64,000 nt of DNA. It comes from Micromonospora matsumotoense (GTDB taxonomy: Bacteria; Actinomycetota; Actinomycetes; Mycobacteriales; Micromonosporaceae). A model generated the notes under the pieces. That model worked only from the letters and a program-made list of their open reading frames with translations. It had not been told where the DNA came from and made no database searches. How positions within the stretch are numbered: position 1 is the stretch's first letter; the number at the start of each line of letters is the position of its first letter. Both the position numbers and the translations under genes were made by a program. This document shows, piece by piece, positions 15,170 to 23,623 of this stretch. The stretch covers positions 62,001-126,000 of the forward strand of contig NZ_FMCU01000002.1 in the NCBI RefSeq assembly GCF_900091525.1, written 5' to 3'.

Positions 15170-16063
15170 ATGGCGATCATGGCGGAGCTCTTCGGTGAGG
15201 TGGCGGCCGACTACGACGAGATCCGGCCGGGGTATCCGGCCGCCCTCGCCGCCACCATCCTCGCCTATCACGGCGGACCGCCCTCCCGGCTGGTCGAGGT
15301 CGGCGCGGGCACCGGCCTGGCCACCGCCCTGCTGCGCGACCTCGCCGCCGCCGCTGCCGCTGCCGCCGAGCCTGCCCGCCCTGTGCCGGGCGTCGTCGGG
15401 TCGGGCGTCGTCGGGCCGGGATCGACCGCCCCGTCCCGCCCCGGCTCCGACGGTGCCGGCCGTGCCGACCGGGAGCGTGCCGGGCCGGTGCGGACCCGGG
15501 TGACCTGTGTCGAGCCGGACGCCCGGATGGCGGCGGTGCTGGCCGTCCGGTTCCCCGACGTCGAGGTGGTGGTGACCCGGTTCGCGCAGTGGTCGCCGCC
15601 ACCGGGCGGCGTGCCCCTGCTGGCCTGCGCGTTGGCCTGGCACTGGCTCGATCCGGCCACCCGCAACCGGCAGGCCCACGACGCGTTGACCCCCGGCGGC
15701 ACCCTGGCCGTCTTCGCCCACCGTTACGACTACGTCGACCCGGCGCATTCGGCGGCGGTCCGGGCGGCGTTCGAGTCGGTCGACCCGGTCCCGCACCACG
15801 ACCAGCCGGAGGACTGGTTCCACGCGGACATCACTGCGAGCGGACTCTTCACCGACGTCCGGTCGGTGGCCTTCCATCGGCCGGTGCCACTGACCACGGC
15901 GGGATACCAGCGGCTCGTCGACACCTTCTCCCCGCAGCTGCGCCGCCCGCCGGAGCTGCGGGACCGGGTCCGCGCGGCGATCGGCGTCGCCGTCGACGGC
16001 TTCGGCGGCACCGTCACCCTCGACCTGCGGACCACGCTGGTGCTGGCCCGCCGGCCAGCCTGA
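15170..16063 (+). CDS. Class I SAM-dependent methyltransferase
   Basis: 297 aa from the first of two in-frame ATGs (15170, 15179); no clear ribosome binding site separates them. Motif I is VEVGAGTGLAT near residue 43. An Ala/Pro/Gly-rich insertion (~60-105) interrupts the Rossmann fold after the first strand-helix unit. The N-terminus (ELFGEVAADYDEIRPGYP) is typical of UbiE/Trm112-type small-molecule methyltransferases. Substrate unknown. The long open frame upstream on this strand is a shadow of the serpin-like and Nudix genes. Confidence 0.85.
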   Translation: MAIMAELFGEVAADYDEIRPGYPAALAATILAYHGGPPSRLVEVGAGTGLATALLRDLAAAAAAAAEPARPVPGVVGSGVVGPGSTAPSRPGSDGAGRADRERAGPVRTRVTCVEPDARMAAVLAVRFPDVEVVVTRFAQWSPPPGGVPLLACALAWHWLDPATRNRQAHDALTPGGTLAVFAHRYDYVDPAHSAAVRAAFESVDPVPHHDQPEDWFHADITASGLFTDVRSVAFHRPVPLTTAGYQRLVDTFSPQLRRPPELRDRVRAAIGVAVDGFGGTVTLDLRTTLVLARRPA

Positions 16064-16156
16064 AAAACCGGTGGGCGGGTCGTGTCGATCCCGCCGGGTT
16101 CCCGTTCGACCTGGGGATGAGAGGGTCGACCGGCGACCCGACAGCGAGGAGCGACG

Positions 16157-16576
16157 ATGGCCAAGTACATGCTGATCATGCGGGGCACGGACGAGTCCAT
16201 GGCGACGATGATGGACACGCCCTTCGAGGAGATGCTGGAGACGGTGGGGCGGTTCAACGAGGAGTTGATCCGGGCGGGCGTGCTGGTGGCCGCCGAGGGC
16301 CTGGAGGACCCGGCCCAGACCGTGGTGGTCGACTACAGCGGGGAGAGCCCGGTCGTCACCGACGGCCCGTACGGCGAGACGAAGGAGCTGTTCGGCGGCT
16401 TCTACCTGCTCGACGTGGCGTCGAAGGAGGAGGCCGTCGAGTGGGCCCGGCGGATGCCGGCGATCAGCGGCAGCAAGTGCGAGGTCCGCCGGGTGCCGGG
16501 CATCGACGAGTTCCCGCAGGACAACGAGTGGATCGTCAGGGAGCGGGCGTGGCGCGAGCGGACCGGCCAGCTCTGA
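16157..16576 (+). CDS. DGPF/YCII-related domain protein
   Basis: 139 aa with AGCGAGGAGCG upstream of the ATG. The family signature appears as TDGPYGETKELFGGFYLLDV-type sequence; the DGPF motif itself reads DGPY. These small dimeric proteins are encoded next to ECF42-type sigma factors, and the following gene is one. Its 3' end overlaps the sigma gene by 28 nt if the GTG at 16549 is used, so the two are translationally coupled. The function of DGPF proteins is not settled; they are presumed to act with the sigma factor. Confidence 0.9.
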   Translation: MAKYMLIMRGTDESMATMMDTPFEEMLETVGRFNEELIRAGVLVAAEGLEDPAQTVVVDYSGESPVVTDGPYGETKELFGGFYLLDVASKEEAVEWARRMPAISGSKCEVRRVPGIDEFPQDNEWIVRERAWRERTGQL

Positions 16577-17862
16577 GTACCGTGACCTCCGACGGCCCGC
16601 CGAGCGCCGGGTCGGCGCGGCGGGCCGTCGAGGCGCTCTGGCGCATCGAGTCCGCCCGGATCGTCGGGGCGCTGGCCCGGTTCACCGGCGACTTCGCGCT
16701 CGCCGAGGACGTCGCGCAGGAGGCGGTGGCGCAGGCGCTGGTCGGCTGGGCGCGCGACGGGGTGCCGGCCAACCCGGTGGGCTGGCTGCTCACCACCGCC
16801 CGGCGGCGCGCGGTCGACGCGTTCCGCCGCCGGGCGGCGCTCGACGCGCGGTACGCCGTGCTCGCCGGTCAACTCGCCGAGGGTACGGGCGGGTCACCCG
16901 CAGACGACCTGCCGTGGGACCCCGACCGGGTCGACGACGACGTCCTCGCGCTGATGTTCGTGGCGTGCCACCCGGTGCTCTCACCCGAGGCACGGTTGGC
17001 GCTGACGCTGCGGGTGGTCGGCGGCCTGTCGAGCGAGGAGATCGCCCGGGCGTTGCTGGTCCCGGTGCCCACCGTCCAGGCGCGGATCACCCGGGCGAAG
17101 AAGACGATCGCCGCCGCGGGGGTGCCGTTCGCGCTCCCCGAAGCACCGCAGCGGCGGGAGCGGCTCGGCGCGGTCCTGAACGTGCTCTATGTGATCTTCA
17201 CCGAGGGGGCGACGGCGACCGCCGGTGACCAGTTGCTCCGCCCCGACCTGGCGTACGAGGCGATCCGGTTGGCCCGGACGCTGGCCGCGCTGCTGCCCGC
17301 CGAGCCGGAGGTGCACGGCCTGCTCGCCCTGTGCGAGTTGACGGCCGCGCGGTTCCCGGCCCGGGTCGACGCCGACGGCGAGGCGGTGCTGCTGGCGGAT
17401 CAGGACCGGCGTCGGTGGGACCGCTCGGCGATCCGGCGGGGGGTGGCGGTGCTCGGCCGGGCCGTGGCGTTGGGGCGGGGCCTCGGGCCGTACGGGTTGC
17501 AGGCGTCGATCGCCGCCTGCCACGCCGGCGCCGTCTCGGTGGCGCAGACCGACTGGGCCCGGGTGGTGCTCCTCTACGAGGCGCTCGGCCGGGTGGCGCC
17601 GTCGCCGGTCGTCGCGCTGAACCGGGCCGTCGCGGTGGCGATGGCCGACGGGCCACAGCAGGCGTTGTCCCTGGTGGACGAGGTGGCCGCCGGCGGTCGA
17701 CTGGCCGGGTCGTACCTGCTGCCGAGCGTGCGGGGCGAGTTGCTCGCCCGGCTCGGCCGGACAGTCGAGGCGCAGGCCGAGCTGGAGCTCGCCGCCCGGT
17801 TGTGCCGCAACGTCCGCGAGCGGGCGGTGCTGCTGCGCAAGGCCGACGCCCTCGGTGGGTGA
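16549..17862 (+). CDS. ECF42-family RNA polymerase sigma factor with C-terminal SnoaL/TPR-like extension (DUF6596)
   Basis: 437 aa from a GTG with AGGGAG six nt upstream; a second GTG at 16582 would give 426 aa. Sigma-2 region: FTGDFALAEDVAQEA and PVGWLLTTARRRAVDAFRR. Sigma-4 region: LSSEEIARALLVPVPTVQARITRAKK. The long C-terminal extension contains the ECF42 hallmarks YVIFTEGATA, LRPDLAYEAIRLAR and ADQDRRRWDRS. ECF42 proteins lack a classical anti-sigma factor and depend on this extension. Target promoters cannot be predicted from the window. Confidence 0.93.
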   Translation: MARADRPALSTVTSDGPPSAGSARRAVEALWRIESARIVGALARFTGDFALAEDVAQEAVAQALVGWARDGVPANPVGWLLTTARRRAVDAFRRRAALDARYAVLAGQLAEGTGGSPADDLPWDPDRVDDDVLALMFVACHPVLSPEARLALTLRVVGGLSSEEIARALLVPVPTVQARITRAKKTIAAAGVPFALPEAPQRRERLGAVLNVLYVIFTEGATATAGDQLLRPDLAYEAIRLARTLAALLPAEPEVHGLLALCELTAARFPARVDADGEAVLLADQDRRRWDRSAIRRGVAVLGRAVALGRGLGPYGLQASIAACHAGAVSVAQTDWARVVLLYEALGRVAPSPVVALNRAVAVAMADGPQQALSLVDEVAAGGRLAGSYLLPSVRGELLARLGRTVEAQAELELAARLCRNVRERAVLLRKADALGG

Positions 17863-17892
17863 CCCGGTCGGTACGGCGGTAGGCTGCCCGCC

Positions 17893-18387
17893 GTGGCAGG
17901 TCTGTTGAGGAACGTGGCGACCCGGCTCGGCCGGGTGACCGGCGTGGTCGGCGCGCGGCAGGGCACCCCCGGGGCGATCCCGGCGCAGGTGGCCCGGCGT
18001 CGGCAGCTCAGTGCCCTGCAACGCCGGGAGCTGTCGTACGCCCCCGAGCCGGACGGGCAGGCCGACCCGGGGGAGATCGTCTGGACCTGGGTGCCCTACG
18101 AGGACGACCCGAAGCAGGGCAAGGACCGCCCGGTGCTGGTGGTCGGCCGGTCCAGTCGCACCCTGTTCGGGCTGATGCTGTCCAGCCAGAGTGAGCGGGA
18201 CGGTCAGCGGCACTGGCTGGCGCTGGGCCCGGGGGAGTGGGACCGCGACTCCCGACCCAGTTGGGTACGCCTGGACCGGGTGCTCACCATGCGGGAGGAC
18301 GGCATCCGCCGGGAGGGCGCGGTGCTGGACCGGGGTCGCTTCGACCGGGTCGGCCAGGCGCTGCGGGCCGGTTACGGCTGGCGCTGA
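17893..18387 (+). CDS. PemK/MazF-like protein (putative toxin of a toxin-antitoxin system)
   Basis: 164 aa from a GTG. After a ~60-residue N-terminal extension comes a MazF/PemK-type core: GEIVWTWVPYEDDP, KDRPVLVVGR and later WVRLDRVLTM. PemK/MazF toxins are sequence-specific endoribonucleases. No small antitoxin gene is visible on either side: upstream is the sigma factor (30 nt gap) and downstream the diguanylate cyclase on the other strand. It may therefore be an orphan or a domesticated relative. Confidence 0.7.
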   Translation: MAGLLRNVATRLGRVTGVVGARQGTPGAIPAQVARRRQLSALQRRELSYAPEPDGQADPGEIVWTWVPYEDDPKQGKDRPVLVVGRSSRTLFGLMLSSQSERDGQRHWLALGPGEWDRDSRPSWVRLDRVLTMREDGIRREGAVLDRGRFDRVGQALRAGYGWR

Positions 18388-18448
18388 CCTCGGTCGGCCG
18401 CCCGACCGGCCGGCGGCGGTGGTGCGTCCCGCCGACCGGCGGTGGGTC

Positions 18449-19099
18449 TCAGCACTCGGCGAGGCGGGCCGCGTCGAGCAGTTGCCGGGGTGACTGACGG
18501 CTGGTGACGCCCTTCGCCCGGTACATCGCGGCGTCGGCCCGGCACAGCGCGTCGGCCAGTTGGGTGGGGCCGGTGACCGGGGCGAGCCCGACCGAGGCGG
18601 TGACCCGGACGCTGCACGGGCCCAGCGGGATGGGGGCGGCCATGGCCTCGCAGAGCCGCCGGGTGGCGTGGTCGATCCAGCGCCGGTCGACCGAGGGGCT
18701 GGCCAGCAGGCCGGCGAACTCGTCGCCGCCGAGCCGGGCGACCAGGTTGTCGCCGGCGAAGGCGGCCAGCCGTTGGGCGACGCTGACCAGCACCTGGTCG
18801 CCGGCGGCGTGCCCGAAGCGGTCGTTGACCTGTTTGAAGTCGTTGAGGTCGAGGACGACCGCGATGAGGGGTTGCCCGCCCGCGTCGGTGAGCAGCGTGG
18901 CGGCCAGCCGGTAGAAGGCCCGGCGGTTGGGTAGTCCGGTGAGCGGGTCGTGGCTGGCGGCGTGCCGTTCGGCGGCGAGTTCGGCCTGGAGGTGCTCCAG
19001 TTCCGCCTCGGCCTGCAGGGCCCGGCGGCGTAGCTGCCACACCGAGACCAGGGCCCCGGCTGCGGAGATGCCGGACGCGACGGTCAACGGATCCGGCAC
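18449..19099 (-). CDS. GGDEF-domain diguanylate cyclase
   Basis: 216 aa from a GTG preceded by GGGAGGA; the longer open frame upstream is not supported. A single N-terminal hydrophobic segment (about residues 6-24) and a short coiled coil (AEAELEHLQAELAAERHA) precede the catalytic GGDEF domain, which has DPLTGLPNRRAF, DLNDFKQVNDRFGH and RLGGDEFAG intact. It should make c-di-GMP from two GTP. There is no EAL domain and no recognisable sensor domain. Confidence 0.9.
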   Translation of the reverse strand: MPDPLTVASGISAAGALVSVWQLRRRALQAEAELEHLQAELAAERHAASHDPLTGLPNRRAFYRLAATLLTDAGGQPLIAVVLDLNDFKQVNDRFGHAAGDQVLVSVAQRLAAFAGDNLVARLGGDEFAGLLASPSVDRRWIDHATRRLCEAMAAPIPLGPCSVRVTASVGLAPVTGPTQLADALCRADAAMYRAKGVTSRQSPRQLLDAARLAEC

Positions 19100-19253
19100 G
19101 GGTCCTCCCTCGCAGTGTCGGCGTACGACCCGTGCGGCGACGGCCGTCGTGCCGCGCCGGGCCCTCGTTTCCCCAGGTGAACGCCCTGGGAGTAGTAACC
19201 CAAAGTGAACGGATAAGTACCGCGCACGTTGGGCTATCATGCTCGCTGTCTGG

Positions 19254-19280
19254 TGCATATGCAATAGCAGATGCACGTGC
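19254..19280. promoter_or_regulatory. Nested palindromes upstream of the DUF397 gene
   Basis: TGCATATGCA (19254-19263) and GCACGTGC (19273-19280) are each perfect palindromes, and GTGCAT/ATGCAC form an inverted repeat across them. The surrounding ~100 nt are noticeably more AT-rich than the genes. The position about 100 nt before the DUF397 gene, and the XRE regulator just downstream, make an operator plausible but unproven. Confidence 0.35.
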
Positions 19281-19369
19281 AGCACGGCCGGATCTGATGT
19301 CGCACAGCCCCACGAACCCCGCACCATCCCCTTGTGACAGTGGGTCCGCACCCCGACAGAAAGACATCC

Positions 19370-19609
19370 ATGCAGCAGCCTGAGAACGGCGTTCCCACCA
19401 CCCAGCTGCCCCCCCTGAGGTGGGAGAAGAGCCGGCGAAGCAACCCGAGCGGCAACTGCGTCGAGTTGGCCGAACTGCCCGGCGGGGCCGGTATCGCCAT
19501 GCGTAACTCGCGACACCCCGAGGGGCCGGCGCTGATCTACACGGTGGACGAGATAGCGGCATTCGTCCTCGGCGCACGCGACGGCGACTTCGACCATCTG
19601 ATCGGCTGA
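19370..19609 (+). CDS. DUF397 domain protein
   Basis: 79 aa. Core DUF397 pattern: WEKSRRSNPSGNCVELAEL, then MRNSRHPEGPALIYT and IAAFVLGARDGDFD. These small proteins are paired with XRE/DUF5753 regulators in actinomycetes and are thought to work with them in developmental or antibiotic regulation, perhaps as antitoxin-like partners. The next gene is such a regulator, 140 nt downstream on the same strand. Confidence 0.92.
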   Translation: MQQPENGVPTTQLPPLRWEKSRRSNPSGNCVELAELPGGAGIAMRNSRHPEGPALIYTVDEIAAFVLGARDGDFDHLIG

Positions 19610-19749
19610 CGGTCGGCAGTCCCGCCCACGGGACCGTATCCGTCCGGAGGATGTTCTCCTCACCGACGGTCCATGGCATGCTTACTCGTCGGTCGGGCGG
19701 GGGCCCAGGGACCGTGACGGGGTGTGGGCACACGCGGAGGGGCGGGCAC

Positions 19750-20637
19750 GTGACGATGGTTGCCGCCGAGGGGGGACCGGCCACCGGCCCCACGGTGTTG
19801 CGGATGCTGCTCGGCGCACAGCTGCGCCGGCTGCGGGAGGCCAGAGGTGTCACGCGGGAGGGTGCCGGTTGGGAGATCCGCTCCTCGGAGTCGAAGATCA
19901 GCCGGATGGAGCTGGGCCGGGTCGGCTTCAAGGAACGGGACGTCGCCGACCTGCTCACCCTCTACGGGGTCACCGCCGCCGCCGATCGCGACGCGCTGCT
20001 CAAGCTGGCCCGGGACGCCAACAGCCCCGGCTGGTGGCACCGCTACGGTGACGTGCTGCCCGGCTGGTTCCAGTCCTACCTGGGCCTGGAGGCCGCCGCC
20101 GCGTTGATCCGCAGCTACGAGGTGCAACTCGTCCCCGGCCTGCTGCAGACCCCGGAGTACGCCCGCGCGGTGGTCCTGCTCGGACACCGGGGCGCGGCGG
20201 TCGAGGAGGTCGACCGTCGGGTGGAACTGCGCGTCCAGCGTCAGCAGGTGCTGCACCGCGCCGATCCGCCGCAGCTCTGGGCGGTGATCGACGAGGCCGC
20301 CCTGCGCCGGCCGATCGGCGGCCCCCAGGTGATGCGGGGGCAGTTGACCGCGCTGATCGAGGCGACCCGGTCGCCGCATATCCGGCTGCAGGTCATCCCG
20401 TTCGACGCCGGTGGCCACGCGGCGGCCGGTGGCGCCTTCACCATCCTGCGGTTCGGCGACGACGACCTGCCCGACATCGTCTACATCGAGCAGTTGACCA
20501 GCGCGCTCTACCTCGACAAGCGGGAGGACCTGGACTACTACGCGGCGGCGATGGAACGCCTCTGCGTCGAGGCCACCCCGCCGGAGCGTACGCCGGAGGT
20601 CCTCACCCGACTGCGTGACGAGCTATACCCGCAGTGA
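19750..20637 (+). CDS. XRE-family regulator with DUF5753 (Scr1-type) domain
   Basis: 295 aa from a GTG nine nt after GGAGG; an in-frame ATG follows two codons later. N-terminal helix-turn-helix ~residues 20-75 (LRRLREARGVTREGAGWEI, SKISRMELGRVGFKERDV). DUF5753 follows (GWFQSYLGLEAAAALIRSYE, VPGLLQTPEYARAVV, LQVIPFDAGGH). Such proteins are numerous in actinomycetes. Genes on both sides (DUF397, PF04672 methyltransferase) are frequent partners. Confidence 0.93.
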   Translation: MTMVAAEGGPATGPTVLRMLLGAQLRRLREARGVTREGAGWEIRSSESKISRMELGRVGFKERDVADLLTLYGVTAAADRDALLKLARDANSPGWWHRYGDVLPGWFQSYLGLEAAAALIRSYEVQLVPGLLQTPEYARAVVLLGHRGAAVEEVDRRVELRVQRQQVLHRADPPQLWAVIDEAALRRPIGGPQVMRGQLTALIEATRSPHIRLQVIPFDAGGHAAAGGAFTILRFGDDDLPDIVYIEQLTSALYLDKREDLDYYAAAMERLCVEATPPERTPEVLTRLRDELYPQ

Positions 20638-20735
20638 CCGTCCCACCGGCCCGCCGGCCACATCCGAGCGGGCTCTACGATGATCGGACCGCAGACAGTG
20701 GACGGACGCCATCGACGACGAGATGGCGCGGAGTC

Positions 20736-21590
20736 ATGGAGGACCCGGTGACCACCGATGCCCCGACGGGCGCCGCCCAGCACCCCAGCGACCGGATCGA
20801 CACCTCGGTCGCGCACCCGGCCCGCCGCTATAACTACTGGCTGGGTGGCAAGGACAACTTCCAGGCCGACCGGGATTCCGGCGACGCCATGGCGGCGGCC
20901 TTCCCGACCATCCGTACCGCGGCCCTGGAGAACCGTCGGTTCCTGCAACGCGCGGTGGCCCACCTGGCCCGCGAGGCGGGTATCCGGCAGTTCCTGGACA
21001 TCGGCACCGGCATCCCGACGGCGAACAACACCCACGAGGTGGCCCAGGCCATCGCCCCGCAGTCCCGGGTGGTCTACGTCGACAACGACCCGATCGTGCT
21101 GGCTCACGCCCGGGCGTTGCTGACCAGCGCGACCGAGGGCGCCACCGCCTACATCGACGCCGACCTGCGTGAACCCGAGAAGATCCTGCACCACCCCGAG
21201 CTGCGGCGCACCCTCGACCTGGGCCAGCCGGTCGCCCTGATGCTGGTGGCCATCCTGCACTTCGTGGGGGAGGCCGAGGACCCGTACGGCGTGGTCCGCC
21301 GGCTGCTCGCGGAACTGCCGCCGGGCAGCTACCTGGCCGCGTCGCATGCCACCTACGACCAGCTTCCCCCGGACGTGGCCGAGGCGGCCCGGGTGGCGAC
21401 CAGGGACGGCAACCCGCCCGGCGGGATCAACCTGCGCAGCCGGGACGACTTCGCCCGGTTCTTCGACGGCCTGGGGTTGGTCGAGCCCGGCGTCGTCTCG
21501 GTCGCCCGGTGGCGGGCCGAGACCGAACCGCAGCCCCGCCCCACGGTGGACGAGGTGAGCATGTACGGCGCGGTCGGCCGCAAGCCCTGA
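20736..21590 (+). CDS. SAM-dependent methyltransferase of the PF04672 (DUF574) family
   Basis: 284 aa from the ATG; a GTG at 20748 with GGAGGA just before it is an alternative start four codons in. Diagnostic sequence: HPARRYNYWLGGKDNF, FLDIGTGIPTANNTHEVAQ, VYVDNDPIVLAHARALL. The family is actinomycete-specific, often multi-copy, and of unknown substrate. It begins 98 nt after the XRE regulator. Confidence 0.93.
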   Translation: MEDPVTTDAPTGAAQHPSDRIDTSVAHPARRYNYWLGGKDNFQADRDSGDAMAAAFPTIRTAALENRRFLQRAVAHLAREAGIRQFLDIGTGIPTANNTHEVAQAIAPQSRVVYVDNDPIVLAHARALLTSATEGATAYIDADLREPEKILHHPELRRTLDLGQPVALMLVAILHFVGEAEDPYGVVRRLLAELPPGSYLAASHATYDQLPPDVAEAARVATRDGNPPGGINLRSRDDFARFFDGLGLVEPGVVSVARWRAETEPQPRPTVDEVSMYGAVGRKP

Positions 21591-22176
21591 CCGGTTCCCA
21601 CCCTACGGAGTGGATGCGGTGTGGCTCCCGGCGCGTTGGCGGGTCACCAGGGATCCGCGGGCTGGCGTGTGACCTGGAGCCACCGCCGATCGGCGGATCT
21701 TCTCAGGTCACTGGGCCAGGCGGCGGGCAACCGGTGGTGCCCGCCAGCGAGCGGCACGGCATCAAGTCGGTACCCACCTGGCTATCGGGGGTTTCGTCGT
21801 TCAGCACGTGTCGCACTTCCCCGCGTGATCCCCGACGGCATCGGCCAGCGTGGCCAGCGCGGTCAACCGTTCGACAGGCAGCGCCTCGCCGCACTCGCCG
21901 CACTCCGCTCGGTCGACCCATTTAGGCCACCGCCACGCGTCGATGTTGACGGGCACGCGTATCGGCTTCTCCTCCGGCGGCATCGCTCCACCTCCGCAAA
22001 GAAACGGCGAGGCGTCCTGATCCTTGCCGGGGATCAGGACGCCTCCGAGGGCCGACGGTCCGCACCGACTCGATGTCCACTACGGGCCGTGCCTTCCCTG
22101 GAATCTAGTGCCAATGATGTCAGCAGGGCAAGTAGTGCCAGGTGTGTCAGTGGTGCCGATTCGGGTAGGCGGCACG
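21591..22176. other. Accessory-looking spacer
   Basis: About 590 nt with weaker codon-position GC bias than the neighbouring genes. It contains one credible small gene on the minus strand (21801-21983) and no other supported coding sequence. A direct repeat of GGATCAGGACGCCTC-like sequence around 22015-22050 (GCGTCCTGATCC / GGATCAGGACGC) forms a hairpin beside that gene. With the GntR stub and MOSC remnant to the right it looks like an integration or recombination scar. Confidence 0.4.
21801..21983 (-). CDS. Small zinc-ribbon protein, unknown function
   Basis: 60 aa. An N-terminal basic/Trp-rich stretch (DAWRWPKWVDRA) is followed by four cysteines in two CxxC pairs, ECGECG and, at the C-terminus, KCDTC, separated by an Ala/Leu helix. 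This fits a zinc ribbon. Small proteins of this type are common in actinomycete integrative elements and phages. The C-terminus ends exactly at the last CxxC pair. Confidence 0.6.
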   Translation of the reverse strand: MPPEEKPIRVPVNIDAWRWPKWVDRAECGECGEALPVERLTALATLADAVGDHAGKCDTC

Positions 22177-22404
22177 ATGACGCCCGTGCCTATCCCGCAC
22201 TCTGCGCAAGAGATCGCAGACGACCTGACCCGCCGCATTGGTGCGGGGGAGTTCCCGCGTGGGGCGCGACTGCCGACCTACGACGCGCTGGCCGTCGAGT
22301 ACGGGTCGGCTCGCCGGACGGTCGCACGCGCCGTGGATGCGCTCAAGGCGCGCGGCATCGTCGTGGGCGTGCCGGGGTCGGGAACGTACGTCGCGGAGGC
22401 GTAG
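22177..22404 (+). CDS. GntR-type winged-helix protein, DNA-binding domain only
   Basis: 75 aa. The whole protein is one GntR winged helix: AQEIADDLTRRIGAGEFP, LPTYDALAVEYGSARRTV, VDALKARGIVVGVPGSGTY. No effector-binding domain follows; the stop comes right after the wing. In-frame ATGs at 22117/22120 could add 19-20 residues. Small GntR proteins of this size occur in actinomycete integrative elements (KorSA-like), but a truncated full-length regulator is also possible. Confidence 0.85.
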   Translation: MTPVPIPHSAQEIADDLTRRIGAGEFPRGARLPTYDALAVEYGSARRTVARAVDALKARGIVVGVPGSGTYVAEA

Positions 22405-22640
22405 GGCTAACGACGACCAGGTTGGACCGGTAGCGCGACACTGCCGCGCGGGGCAGGTCCAGCGCGTCCAGTCTGGCCGTGGTGACCAGGTGCAGCAGCG
22501 CGAAGTCGACCGGGCTACCCACGGGGCGACGCTGCCCAACGGGGTCCCGGTCACCGGTTGGTCGGCGTCGCCCCCCTCGGTCCCGCAGGGTGTCCGGGCC
22601 GGCCAGGTCCAGCACGGCGAACCGGCGGAGCACCGGCTAC
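22405..22640 (-). pseudogene. Remnant of a MOSC-domain protein
   Basis: The minus strand encodes VDFALLHLVTTARLDAL and then RYRSNLVVV, which closely follow the MOSC pattern (DFAPLHLLTTASLxALG, RFRPNLVV). Upstream in the same frame LRRFAVLDLA resembles the MOSC N-terminus, but the expected ~50 residues between them are replaced by an Arg/Gly/Pro-rich stretch. After NLVVV the frame runs into the antisense of the GntR stub, and the C-terminal half of the domain is gone. It is read as a truncated, degraded copy. The rest of 22405-22713 shows nothing else. Confidence 0.4.
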
Positions 22641-22713
22641 GCCCGAACCGTCAGGCTGTCGGGAGCGGTCGATCCGCGTGGTCGATTCGTCGACCGGCTC
22701 GTAACTTTGTCGG

Positions 22714-23520
22714 ATGATTCCACGCTCCCTGGCGCTCAGCCCCCGTACGGTCGTGTCCGCCGCCGAGCCCTCGTCCGAAGGCCCGGTGGGTTTCGTCACC
22801 GGCCTGGTGGAGCGGCTCGGCGGCCCCGGCGCGGGGCTGGCGGTGGCGTTGGAGAACCTGTTCCCGCCGATCCCCAGCGAGGTGATCCTGCCGCTGGCCG
22901 GCTTCGCCGCCGCCCAGGGGCGGATCAGTCTGGTCGGTGCGATCCTCTGGACCACCCTCGGGTCCGTGGTGGGGGCCTGGGTGCTCTACGGCATCGGCGC
23001 GGCGCTGGGTCGCGACCGGATGCGGGCCATCGCGGCCCGACTGCCGCTGGTCAAGCTGAGCGATGTGGACCGCACCGAGGCGTGGTTTCTCAAGCACGGG
23101 GTGAAGGCGGTGTTCTTCGGGCGGATGATCCCGATCTTCCGCAGCCTCATCTCCATCCCGGCGGGGGTGGAGCGGATGCCGATCCTGACGTTCCTGCTCT
23201 ACACCACGCTGGGCAGCCTGATCTGGAACACCACCTTCGTGCTGGCCGGGTTCCTGCTCGGCGACAACTGGCACGTCGTCGAGGAGTACGTCGGGTCGTT
23301 CCAGAAGGTCGTCATCGTGGTCTGTGTGGCCGCCGCCGGCTGGTTCGTGGTCAACCGGGTCCGCCGGGCCCGTGCCGCCCGCGCCGACACCCCGGCCGCC
23401 GACACCCCGCCCGGCGACGCCGCCGGGTGGTCGGAGCCCGGCGAGGGTACGACCTACCGGGGGACCATCTACCGGGGGACCATCTACCGGGGTGGCGTCT
23501 GGGGACGCGACACCGACTGA
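22714..23520 (+). CDS. DedA-family membrane protein
   Basis: 268 aa. Family motifs: ENLFPPIPSEVILPLAGF near residue 48 and FFGRMIPIFRSLISIPAGVERM-type sequence near 130, separated by hydrophobic segments; a last transmembrane helix lies near 190-210. DedA proteins are proposed lipid-carrier (undecaprenyl-phosphate or phospholipid) translocases. The C-terminal cytoplasmic tail ends in a short tandem repeat, TYRGTIYRGTIYRGG, encoded by a 15-bp DNA repeat. Confidence 0.9.
   Translation: MIPRSLALSPRTVVSAAEPSSEGPVGFVTGLVERLGGPGAGLAVALENLFPPIPSEVILPLAGFAAAQGRISLVGAILWTTLGSVVGAWVLYGIGAALGRDRMRAIAARLPLVKLSDVDRTEAWFLKHGVKAVFFGRMIPIFRSLISIPAGVERMPILTFLLYTTLGSLIWNTTFVLAGFLLGDNWHVVEEYVGSFQKVVIVVCVAAAGWFVVNRVRRARAARADTPAADTPPGDAAGWSEPGEGTTYRGTIYRGTIYRGGVWGRDTD
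23453..23495 (+). repeat. 15-bp tandem repeat in the DedA C-terminal tail
   Basis: The unit ACCATCTACCGGGGG is repeated nearly three times, in frame, coding (T-I-Y-R-G)n at the C-terminus of the DedA-family protein. Confidence 0.85.
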
Positions 23521-23623
23521 CCCGGGGCCGGCCCTCGGCGGTGTTCGTAACCGTACGTCGACCGGATGATCCGTTGCGGTGGCCCGTACGTACTGCTGTG
23601 CGGGGACCGACAGGGGAGGCACG

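Noticed and set aside
22024-22176. N-terminal extension of the GntR protein from 22117
   Set aside because: The added residues show no conserved pattern and no good ribosome binding site; kept only as an alternative start.
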